64,000 bases of DNA from Rhynchopus sp. YZ270_cl-10 (lineage: Eukaryota; Euglenozoa; Diplonemea; Diplonemida; Diplonemidae). Location: positions 62,001-126,000 of the forward strand of contig OZ037900.1 in NCBI GenBank assembly GCA_964035575.1, read 5' to 3'. A program made the translations under genes and the position numbers. Under the pieces are notes generated by a model, which was not told the origin of the DNA, made no database searches, and saw nothing but the letters and a program-made list of their open reading frames with translations. Numbering within the stretch: the first letter of the stretch is position 1; the number at the start of each line of letters is the position of its first letter. Positions 1-10,996 of the stretch are shown in pieces.

Positions 1-3000
1 TCCGCAACAGATACGTTGCACGGGTAGTCAGCAATGCTTCCCGACAGAGCGGTGGGGGCAGGTGTTGGTGGTGCGGGGGTTGCCGGAGCAGGCGTCGGCG
101 GTGAATCTGTCGCAGGAGGTGCCGTGAACCCAAAGTCAACCTCCCACACCACTGCCTGGTAGATGCTGTAGCGGTCGTCGATGTACCAACGCCAGAACTT
201 CGAAGTCACTGCAGCGAATGCAGCCTCCTGCTGGTCTCTCGTGACCGCACCGACACCAGCCGCAACCTCCACCCACGGACCAGTCCCAGTTTCTGCTACT
301 TCCAGGTGCCAGTTCTTTACGTCGTGGGTTGTGTCCCCGGAGCACCAGAATAAAAACCTGTTGAAGTGCATCCTAACATTAAACCGGAACACAATCCAGT
401 TTGGGACGTTCCATCCCGACTCATGTCCGGCGTTCCATCGCGAGCCCGGGGAAATCACACCATCCACAACGCCACTCGACAGGCTACCGCTCGCCGCACT
501 CACAGCCCAGACCGTGGGTTTGACGGATGGTGCTAAATACGGCGCGATGTAGCAGGTTCTTTGCACAGAAAACCGCTCCGACGGCGGGCTGTCGTACACG
601 AAGCGTTCGTACTGGAGGGACACCCCTGACGCGAGGTGCGAATGCATGAAGCAGACCTGAACAACTGTGTCGTGGAACACCATTCTGCACGGCGCGGTGT
701 AGTCGGCCCTGCACGCAGCAGCGCAGGTCTCGTCGGACGTGTTGCGCAACATCTGCACCAGCCCTGTGGCCGCAGAATCATAGGCAGTGCCGTCGAGTGC
801 ACACTTCCAGGGGTTCTGCAGACAGTCGTCCACGTACAGGTATGCATGGGAGGTCGTGGGCCAGACGTTCATCGCCTTTGTGTTGCAGGCGTATGCTTCA
901 ATATTGGTTGGCGGCGCCTTCAGTGCAACAATGTTCTGCACGCTGTCGCGGTTGAGCAGCCCCCGCGCACACGCTGCGTCGATGCTGGTACGCAGGCTCC
1001 ACGTCCGTGTGACGTTGAACTGCGTTGCTGTCTCGACAACAGCGTCCGTGTAGGTCACGGTGCCCTCAGCCATCCCACACGGCGACAATGCCGTAGCAGG
1101 TCCGTTCGGCATGCGTGTCTCAGGAAGGATGTGGCTCGCAAGCGTCGCCACAGTCGGGTGCTCCTCAAGCTGCACCTCGTCGTCCTCGGGGAAGTACTCC
1201 CACAGGTTGGTTGCCGCAGTGGTGTGTGTCTGCACAACAAAGTCGCGCCACGTCACGGCAGCCTCAGACCCACACGAGGCTGCGTCGTGCCCTACGAACT
1301 GCACCTTCCACATAACCTGCCCACAGGTGTCGTACGTGCGCTCTGCACTACGCACCGTGACGCTCTTCCCTGTGGCACAGTCCGTGTCCGTGTCCACCTC
1401 CGGCATTGGGAACCCATCCAGACCCGTAAACGCAGAACACGCGATGAGCTGCGTTGTCGGTGCTGTCGTGTCGAAGGACGGGCTGTTGTGGTAAGTTGTC
1501 TCCGACTCAGGTAGCAGCTTGAACTGAACAGCCTTCACAATGTGGCCGCTACACTCGGTCTGGTCCCGCTCGCACAGCGCGTCCTGCGCCTCAAGCGTCG
1601 TCCGCTGCGACAACGTCGGGAAGAAGGGCTGGTGCGTGTTGTACCCGTGGAAGTAGAGCCCGTACAGAGAGCCCTCTGTCAAGGGCGACCCTTGGTACAT
1701 CGTGCGCATCCTCCCGTGCTGTGCGTGGTGCATGTGCACCACGCGCTGTGGGCTTGCAATCGCGTCGTCGATCTGGGTGTGTGCGCCCGGAGTCCACAGG
1801 GAACCCACAGCAGTCACGTTGAAGAGCACCTTCACATTTGCGCACACTGCCACCTGTGGCGGGTTTGCTGCCAACTCCGGGTACGTCGGTGTCAATGTGC
1901 TTTCTCCGGTAATGATGTTCGTCTGCGTGGTCCCCATTGGGGTCCACCCCGCCGCCTGCGTCCCTAGGTAGCAGCCAAGGTCGCGGTGCTTGTAGTAACG
2001 CAGCGTCGACGACACCTTCACCTCGTCCCACATTTCCCGCACTGTCTTCCCCACCACAGGCTTCGCTGCCGCTCCCGACGATGTGTCAACCCCAAGGAAG
2101 CGCCCCGTCTTATCCGCAGCCAGCGCCACGTACTCTGGGACCGGTGCCGTCACAGAGATCGTCTGCACACGTGTCTCCCCGTACACGGGCGTGCAGCCGT
2201 CGTCCGCCATGACAAGCTGCGTCTTCCACGTTCTGAACACAGTCCACGTCTGCAACGAGGTGCTCGTGTCCGTCACAATCGAGGCCTCGTCCACAGTGTC
2301 CGAGTACGTCACGTGCACGTCGGGCCCGTGCAGCACACCTGCCACGGCACGTCCGCCAGCCCCGATGTCCGTCTGCGGGTCCGTTGTGCTGAAGTCAGCA
2401 GGGAAGTACGTGAAGGTCGGCGTATCGGCACTGAAGGTCACTCTGTCCGTCACACGAGCTGCAACCGTCCCACACCCGTCGACGCCCTCCCACACAGCGC
2501 GCAGGTACGTCGCCCCACAGTGCCCATCCCGCATGACCGACGACACAAGGGTCAGGTACGCACCCGTCGTGCACTTCGTGTCCAGCCTCTTCCAGGCCGG
2601 CTTCGCAAGCTGCCCCGTGAAGTCCGCAAAGCGCATCGTGACTGTGGTTGGTTCAGAAGCCTCTTCTCCAGCAGAGGCACCACCGGCACGTACGCCTCAA
2701 ACGTCGTATCCGCCTCGTCCAGGTACGCGGACGTGAACTGCGGCTGCACGCCGTTCTGCGAAGCCGTCTTCAGCGATGCACCCAGACTTGCTGCCGCCTG
2801 GTCCGCAATGCTGCTCGACCCTGCACGGAAGTCAACCCCAAAGCTCGCCCCAGACACAGTCTGCCCTTCGCTCACGCCACTCGAGGTCAGCTTCACCGTG
2901 CTCACGTCCACAGTCGTCCCGACAACACCATCCGCCCCGGGGGCGAGCACAAACTCGGGGTCCGCCATCAGCACCGGGTCCGGCGGTGTGTACGTCGGGT

Positions 3001-6000
3001 CCAGCACCTTAGCGTAGGCAGCGTTGCCGGCCTTGTTCTCCTGTGTCAGCGCCTCCTTCGCCGCACCGGTGTCTGCAAGACCCTCGACAACCTTTGCGTC
3101 GCGCGCAAAGATGTCCATGCACGTCGCGTTGTTGTATGTGTTCTTGCCCTGCTCTGTCCAGCAGAAGAGAAGACACTTCTCCCACTTGCGACGCAGAATC
3201 TCGCACCCATATGTGTTGGTCCCCTCGACCACCTCACGCTCGTTGCGCCGCTTGAAGATCGCGTCCACGACACTCACCACCCCGGACACAAGGTCCTCCC
3301 CAAGCTGGATCAGGTCCCCAACAAGTGGCACGGTCTTCAGCGCCTCAACAACCTGCCCGGCAATGTCGCCAATCCCGTTCAGCAGGTTCGTAATGCCCGT
3401 CGCAAACGCTGCCAGCGTTGTCGAGAAGAAGGCCGAGATTTTCCCCAGAATCACCGCCACCTTCTGCCCGACGTAGTTCCACGCAGTCTCGAGTGCCGCG
3501 CCTGCCGCCTTCAGGCCGCCCCACACCGCCTCGCCCACAGCACGCATCGCAGCACCCATCGATACCGTCACACGAAGCGTGAACTGCGGCACCAGCAGCG
3601 TCAGGCTTGCGCTCCCCAGCACGCTCACCGTCGACCCCAGCACACTCCCAGACACACCAAACGAGATATCCGAAGCACCGATCGCCACAAACCCAGACAC
3701 TGTCAGCGTATCCAGCACAGTGATCTGTGCGTCAACACGTGCCAGCTGCTGCGACGCACTGTACACAAACGACAGCACGTCCAGGTTCACAAGCGAGACG
3801 CCACCTCCGATAGACAGCCCCGAGTCGGTCATCGCAAAGCGGAAGCTCGTCATGTCCCACGACCACTGCACCTCCACGTTGATTGTGAAGAGCCCAAACA
3901 GCGCAAGCGACCCCAGGCAGCGGAACTCCACGTCGTTTATCGCCACCAGCAGCGACCCGTGTGTCTTCAGGATCGGGATGTCCACGTAGGTGCGGATGTC
4001 CACCAGTGCGCGTGTCTTGCTCACGTCCACAAGGAACGTCGGGCCGCCAACAACCACACCCCCCACACGCTCCCGCCCCAGCGTCACCAGGTCCGTCCCG
4101 CCAATGCGGAGTCGCAGCGGGTCGTACGTGACGCCGTCCTCACGTGGCACTCCCATGTTCGCATTGATGTACAGCCCAAGCTTCGAGAAGCGTGCCTCAA
4201 TCGAGAACACAAAGTCCAGGATCTGCAGACGCCCGCCCAGCGCCACCCCGGGCGCAATCGTGATGTCGTTCCCACCCGCGAAGGTAAGGGTGTGCGCCAC
4301 TGTCGACGGGTTCATCGAGAAGAACGCAAAGCAGTCCTTGTCCAGCCCCACCGTCTTCGTGTCCCCGTCCCCAAGCTGCGTGCACGACCCACCCGTCTTG
4401 AGTGGGTAGATCCCACTCGCACCTATCCTGCTCGGCATCCCCGCAAACGCCGCCACCTCCGGCACGTCCTCCGAGAGAATGTGCAACACCTTCGCTAGCG
4501 TCAGCTCAGACACCATCACCACAAACCAGTTGTCCTCGGGACGCACCGCACTCCACGACAGGTACGCCTTCGCCGCAACGAAGTTCTCGTCTGTGCGCGG
4601 GCTGTTCACATAGGCCCCTGCCAGCCCCAGGCACACACCCCAATTGTGATGCTTGTCGGGAAGGCCAGTGTCGGCGCCACCGTCGCGCCCAGCCCCAGGC
4701 GCGCGTCCGAGATGTGCAGAAACGACAGCCCCAGCGCGTTGTTCCACGTCCCTGCCATTGTCAGCACCCCCTGCACCTCCAGCGCTGCCGTCAGCTGCCG
4801 TGCCAGCGCCGTCCCCGTGAAGTGGATGAAGCGGCTCCCCGCTGCCGTCACAGGGGAGCAGTTTTCCACACACACCTTGAGCGGCAGCGACACACCCACC
4901 GACGTCGACGCGCCCGAGATCACAGTCGACTCCGCAAGGAAGAACACACTCAGCCCCTTCGTCCCCGCAGCGTTCACCACCGCCACACCCTTCGGCGCGG
5001 TGTCCGGCTCAAGCAGCGACACCTCAAACAACAGCGACGCCTTCCCCCCTGTCAGCACAGACACGTTCACAAACAAGCGCACGTCCTCCAGCGCCCCCGC
5101 CAGCGCCGTAACAACATCCCCAAGCAGCCCGCCCCCGCCACCCTGCAGGCCCGCCAGCAGCGCCTTCCCCGACCCTGCCAGCGAGAACCCCGCCGTCCCG
5201 ACCGAGAGTGTCATGTTCACCTCCTGCAGCCCAAACCCCGAGAGCATGTCCACAGCCTCCTGTAGCGCAGCAGAGTCAAACGCAGCAATGTCGCCTGTGG
5301 CTGTGTAAATCAGGTTGCTCAGGGGCAGCGTGTCCACCGACACGTGTGCCTCCAGTGCGTCGCATGTGTCCGACAGACGTGCCAACGCTGTCCCCGCAAT
5401 GGTCTTCGCTGCGTCGGGTGCCGTCGCGTTGCATGTGGCACCAAGGCAGAACGGTGCCACCACCTCCCCCTTCGTGAGCACAGGGCGCAGGTACTTGAAG
5501 AGCCCGCGCACCTCACGCAGCACATCCACAACAGCTGTGCCCTCCGCTAGGGCTGCTGCGTCCCTTCCTGCTGTCGCCTCCTCCTGCACTGTCGTAATGG
5601 GCGTGCACACCCAGTCGATGCCTGCAGGCGCCGTCGGTATCGGGTCCGTGCACACTGCACCCGGGCACAGCGTCGTGTCCGCACACTCATCCAGCAAACA
5701 TGTCAGCGCAGGGCGTGCATGTCTGCCCAGCGTTGGTGCACACAGACGCCTTCGTCGTGTTCAGGCACTCGTCCAGCACGCACGCAAACGTGGTGGCCGG
5801 TGTCACCGTAGTGGGACCCACCGCAGAGCCAGTGCAGGCGCACTCCCAGTTACCCAGCGTCAGCACATCTGTGTCGTTACAAGTCTGGTACGCCCCACAC
5901 GGCGACAGCGTCGTGCACTCGTCTTGCTCACACACCTCCGCCTGCTGCACCGTCACCGTACTCCCAATCTTCGCCACTGCAGGCGATCTGCACACACAGT

Positions 6001-8823
6001 ACCAGTCCCCAGCAGTTGTCGTGTCGGGGTCCACACAGTCCTGGCCCTCTGCAACACACACGTTCCCTGTCCCACACTCGTTCACAGGGCACGTACCCGG
6101 AGACATGCTCCCGATGCTGTCCCAGCAGTACGTCTTGAAGCTCGGGAGGCCACGCCACCCAGGCATGTCCGCTGCCATCCCACCCATGTTCAGCCAGTAC
6201 GCACAGTCCCGCAGGCACGAGTCCTCCACACACACAGCCGCACCCCCGATAGCCGACCCTGCAGCGGGCGACACACACCGGCACCCCCAGTCACCCGAAG
6301 TGTTCACGTCCGGGTCCACGCAGATCTGCCCCTGCGCCGAGCACACGGTGTTGTCCAAGCACTCCCCTGCAGCCGCACACGACGCCTCCCCTGCCGTCGC
6401 CCGCAACGTCGTGTCTGCAGTGCACACACACTCCCAGTTCCCATACACAACAGCGTCCCCTTCAGCATCCACAGGGTCGCTGCACGTCTGCCCCACGTTT
6501 GTGCAGATTGCCGCCACCTCGGGAATCGCACACTCGTCCACCAGACGGCACTGCCAGTCGTCCTTGTCGTTCGGGGACGGGTCGTAGCACGCACGCCCCT
6601 CTCCACACTGCTGCACGTTCACCGGCAGTGCACACTCGTCGTAACACTTCAGATTCTCCCACAGAGGTGCTCCGGTCGACCCGTGGAACATCCCAAACCC
6701 GACGCCTACACTCACGTCCACCTCGAAGTTCTCAATGAGGTACTTCAGCCAGCGCTGTGGGAGGCGCTTCCCAGCCTCAATGTTGTCGTTTGCCGCGTCA
6801 GGGTCGCTGCGCATCGCACGCACCACCTGCTTGAACATGCTCAGCTTCTCCTTCATCCTGTCGTTGTACGACATATCCGGCGACTCGTCCAAACTCAGCG
6901 AAACCACGTCTACCGAAAACCCAGAGAAGAAGACCCACTTCCAGAACTCCGTAGGGAACCCTCCCTTCGCAATCCCCTCAAGCGTCAGACAGTGCATGTG
7001 CGTGCCAATGGACAGCGTCACAGTCAGCGACAATCCGTAAATCCCAAACGAGAACGACGCCGAGAACCCTTCGCACGCAAAGTGTCTGTCCGTCAGGCTC
7101 ACCCCAAGCGAGAAGCCAAGGTTCTCCTTCATGTAGTCTAACGCCTTCTTCTTGTACAGTGGGTCTGCCGACTTCCGGTAGTAGGCTGCAAAGTCCTGTG
7201 CCTCCTCGTAGGAGTGGCGTGCCGTGGCGTAGTTCCTGTTTGCAGTGTTCTCTGCCACAATCAGTGTGTCGTACTGCGCCTTCGCCGCCGCTGCTGCTGA
7301 CACCTCCGTCTCCGCCGTCACAAGCGCCGCCTGCACCGTTGCCTGTTCACCCTGACGTGTCGTGAGAAGCTGCTCCTTCGCAGGTACCGTCGTCACCTGC
7401 AGTGTATCACGCTCTGCCTCGGCTGTCGCCTTCACCTGCGTCAGACGTGCGATCTCCTGCGTCGCTGTCCGGATTGTCTTGTCGAGTGCGGTGCGCTTGC
7501 TCAGTGCGGCGCTGTACCGCGTGCTCGCCAGCGTTGCTGCCTTCTGCGACGTCATCAGCACTTTGTACGCAACTGTGCGCGCCTCTTCCGTCGTCACCGC
7601 GTTGTACGCATCGTAGTGAGCTTTGTACGTCACGTGCTTCGCCTGCGAGTCTACCCCCAGACTCTGCACGTCCAGATCCGCTGCCGGCCACGCACCTTGT
7701 GCAGAAGACTTCTTCCCCGACAGTGGACGCGCTGGTGCTACGGAAGACTCAGGCGGACACAGCTGCGCAGCGTCTGAGCAGGGACCTTACACATGCGAAG
7801 CGTGCGACAGCAGAGGCGCTGCAGAGACGTGACGCAGCACAGCGCAGCCTGACTGCTGCAATCTCACGTGTGACGGAGAGCCAGGCTGCGATGGACGGTC
7901 GTCCGCACGCTGCTGATTGCTGATTGTGCATCCGACCGTGCACTGAGCGCATTCTGGTACACAGTCGTCCTCAGGACCAGCTCCGCCTCCGCATCTGCCA
8001 AGGTAGCAGGCCGTTGCGCCGCCACTGTCGCCGACACACCCAACCCCACGTCCAGCCCAACCGTGTACACCCCGTCATGTGTGTTCCAGTAGTTGCTCAT
8101 CCCCACACCCAACCCCAGCCCAATGTTGACGTGCCCGGTCTCCTTCAGTGGGAAGTCCATCCCGACCCCGACCGCGAGACCCATCACAGGCTCGTACGTG
8201 GGCACGCCCCGTTTGAACTGCGAGCTGATTGCCAGCTTTGCCACACGGCAGGGGATGTCGAACGTGGCACACGACGTCACCGCCTCTGCAGACCCTGCAC
8301 GCTTCAGCGCCGCACGCTGCTTGCGCTGCGCCTCTGCGAACAGGCTTGCGGTCGTGTCTGCCTTGCAGATGTCGCTCTCCACGTCGCCCACGAGCTGCCG
8401 TCCGTACTGCTGGAAGAGGCCTGCTGCTGCGTCCAGCGACGTCTCCGTCGCGTCTTCGAAGATGTCCGACACACCCTCAAGCGCGTCTGCAAGCTTCGTC
8501 TGCAGCGGCAGCAGGTTGTCTGCGTGCTTCATGTACGCAATCAGCGCATCTGCACCCACCTGGTTCATCAGCGTCTCACCAGCATCCATCGCCCCGCTCA
8601 CCACTTTCCCCTGCAGGTCCAGCAGCGGCTCACGCAGCGCACCCGCACTCAGCGACGTCAGCGAGAACGCCTTTGACGTCTGCTCCGCAGGCTTTGTGTA
8701 GTTCGGATGCGTCTGCGCCGCACCTGCCGCAAGGTCCTCGCCATACGCCACTACCGGCACAGAGAGAAGCAGCAGCAACGTTCCGACTGCCTGCATCGCA
8801 CCACGCTCCCGCACACGCTGCAT
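1..8823 (-). CDS. Giant secreted or cell-surface EGF-like/discoidin protein, 3' end outside window
   Basis: Role unknown; probably an adhesive or surface protein of nearly 2,900 residues in the window. The start at 8823 gives an Arg-rich n-region followed by a hydrophobic signal peptide (LLLLLSVPVV) and a cleavage-like AYG. Next come an Ala-rich helical region and a coiled coil (about 8000-7150). About 6650-5600 holds repeated cysteine modules of the pattern DEC..C..GQ.C.DP..G.W.C.C, resembling EGF modules. About 5300-3600 is a long beta-rich stretch of alternating hydrophobic residues. Near the left edge (about 480-130) is a discoidin/F5-8C-like domain, then a Pro/Thr/Ala linker. The minus frame is open from 2696 to base 1. 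The reading frame changes near 7860-7670, 5697, 4645 and 2660-2690. At 4645 and 2660 the frames overlap with no room for an intron, so indels (assembly errors or decay) are likely. The module at 5697 is also shortened. Confidence 0.75.
7690..7920 (+). other. Segment that reads as coiled coil on the plus strand inside a minus-strand gene
   Basis: The minus strand on both sides encodes Ala/Arg/Gln/Thr-rich coiled coil. Between about 7690 and 7920 all minus frames lose that character and contain stops. The plus strand instead is open and encodes the same kind of heptad-rich sequence (for example LSRDLTHAKRATAEALQ). This could be a small local inversion within the gene. The flanking minus frames differ, so an indel or intron would be needed as well. 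A conventional intron from a GTGCGG or GTGAGA donor is the alternative. Confidence 0.4.
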
Positions 8824-9678
8824 GTCTCCTTGTATGCCGCACAAGTGTGCGTCTCGTCTCGACCCTCCTCTGGTGTTCTTGTTTTTTTGTGTAATCGACT
8901 CTACAAAGTTCAAATCAAAATCTGTTTTTGAGGTGAAAGTAAAATTATTTCAAAACGAACGGTTACGAATCGCAGCCTGGTAAAGAAAGAGGTGAAACTC
9001 CAGGTTTCTGGTCAAAAAGTCATACGCAAATTCTGTGCTTAGGAGACATGGCTTGAGGTTGGCTTGACAGGAATGAGGAGCGAAAAGCACTGCAAGACTT
9101 GCGGACATTTCTTCTGTTACTGTTAGTATCATTATTTGGTATCTTTTGAAAAGGGAAGAGGGGAGCCTTTTAACCTTCTGACAAATAGCGCTTCTACACA
9201 AAGCACACAAATTGTTTTGAAAGATCAAAAAAAAAAGACGAAGAAAAAGAATGCAACAAACGAAAAGGCAAAGCAAAGAAGATAGAGGGAGCCAAGCGTA
9301 AAACTGCTCATAGTTGGCAACACACGTTTGTGTGCAGCAAACCCCGAGTGCAAAAGAAACACTCTTCAGAGCATAAGGAAGCCACTGGCATTTCTACATG
9401 GTTTAACTTGCATTTAGTAGGGGCAGAGGTGTGGTTGACACCCTCACACCCTAAGGACAATACAGAATAGTCCTGCATACCTCCGGCCAACGGGAGGGAA
9501 AATACAGACACATTTCATCCACCCATGAGTGTGGCAAGGAATAGTCATACCCCTTGGTCTGACCCATGTGGAAGGAAAAATAAAATGGCGCTGAGAAAGA
9601 AAAAAAAGCGTTGCTTTGCGTATAATTAGAAAAAAAGAAATGGGCAATTTTTCCTCCAAAGGAATTAGCCAAAATATA

Positions 9679-9807
9679 CCGTAATCGTAAAAATTCTGGG
9701 ACGTAAAAATGTCCCAAGTTTAAAAAGTTCAAAATGTCCCAGTTTTGTTATGTCCCAGAATATTTACGTCCCAAATATTTTACGTCCCAGAATTCTTACG
9801 ATTACGG
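9679..9807. mobile_element. 129-bp hairpin MITE with TA duplication
   Basis: The ends CCGTAATCGTAA and its complement form a near-perfect stem that continues through the GGGACGTAAA/TTTACGTCCC region. TA flanks both ends, as for Tc1/mariner-type insertions. The interior repeats the GTCCCA/TGGGAC word. There is no coding capacity. Confidence 0.65.
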
Positions 9808-9991
9808 TATTGGTTTTTTTTTCACACATATTTTTTTTTGCGAAAATGACCATAATGCAACGAAACGGATGAGTGGGGGGGGGGGGTCGTCGTTTCTCAA
9901 CACTTCTGCAAACAGAAGATACCTCGAAATACAACAGCCCACCTCGCACAGTGTACCTAACAGAAGTGTGGGTATAAATAAAAGTTGAAAG

Positions 9992-10206
9992 TCTAGTTGT
10001 CGGTCTGATTAGAATTTTGGAAATTATTAGAGTCAGTAATGAGAGCAATGAGTAATGACATGAATAGATTATTAGAGTCTCAGGCACCCAAGTGCCCAAA
10101 TGCCAAGGTACCCAGGCACAAGGTACCAAGGTACCAAGGTATACTCTAAAACTCTTTAATAGCAATGCTCCAATGCTCTAATAATCTAATTAGACTGGCA
10201 ACTAGA
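9992..10206. mobile_element. 215-bp inverted-repeat element with TGAAAG direct repeats
   Basis: Imperfect terminal inverted repeats begin TCTAGTTGTCGGTCT on the left; on the right, read as the complement, they begin TCTAGTTGCCAGTCT. The hexamer TGAAAG flanks both sides (9986-9991 and 10207-10212), consistent with a target-site duplication. The interior carries a degenerate AGGTACC array (10081-10142) related to the satellite at 32028-32168. Confidence 0.6.
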
Positions 10207-10270
10207 TGAAAGATGAAATTATTGCATAGAATATGTCTTGCAAGCTACACACGTACAGTACTCCTACTAT

Positions 10271-10346
10271 GGTTGGTGTCCAAAATAGTCGCCAAATTGC
10301 CACAATAAAAAATGACCAATCGCCAAACGTATTTGGACGCCAAACC
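10271..10346. repeat. Short inverted repeat
   Basis: GGTTGGTGTCCAAAATA at the left pairs imperfectly with TATTTGGACGCCAAACC at the right. The intervening sequence repeats CGCCAAA. This is probably a decayed hairpin element; no target duplication is evident. Confidence 0.4.
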
Positions 10347-10996
10347 TTTTGAGAGGACTGTAAATATGAAAACTACTATAAATTGGGGCAGTGCACGCTG
10401 CCAGCATCATTGTTGCTGTTGGGTGGAGAAAGAGTGCTATTGGGGGGGAAGAATTAAAAAATAAAATGCTCGAGAGACTCGTTACTTTTTTTTTTGCTTG
10501 TTGCTCACAAGGACTAGGGGAGAGGGGACAAATAAGGTCGTTGTTTGCTTCCACATTTTTTTTTATTCCTCTTTAATTTGCATGGCATGATTGCAGTAAA
10601 TTAACAAATTTACGGTATGGTGCTATGCCTGAAGTACAGAAAGTGATGCGGAGCAGAAGGGAGAGAGAGGGGGAAAACAAGACGGGGGAGGGGAGACGCC
10701 GACGCGCGACTTTTCACGAGGGTATCGAGCATTTTTCCAGATACGGTGTGTTCTAACAGTCAAATTGACAGCGTAGGCTTGCGAGGGTCACCCGGTGAAA
10801 GTACCCGAAGTTTCCTCAACCGTACACCTTGACGACACCAAAAGAGGTAATAAAACATAGGGCGGAGGGCACCCAAAACTGTTGGGGAGGAGACAAAAAT
10901 AGTGCGTTTGAGTCGTGTGTATGAGTTTGGTAGAATCACAAGATTTCGCATTCAATCAATGTTCGACGGAAGACTGCAGCATCAAGGGTGGCGAGC

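Larger units (their letters stand above)
8824..10996. other. AT-rich intergenic region with inverted-repeat elements
   Basis: No gene is supported. The region has homopolymer A/T runs, a G tract near 9878 and three short inverted-repeat elements listed separately. From 10620 to 10996 it is purine-rich, and I see no further structure there. Confidence 0.6.

Noticed and set aside
636-1514. Long plus-strand open frames opposite the giant surface gene
   Set aside because: GC-rich antisense shadows. The minus frame is open from 2696 to base 1 with globular composition and a discoidin-like domain, while the plus frames are Arg/His/Cys-rich and featureless.
2648-4498. 616-residue plus-strand frame
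   Set aside because: Antisense of the beta-rich part of the giant gene; its composition (very high Arg/His/Gln) is typical of a shadow frame.
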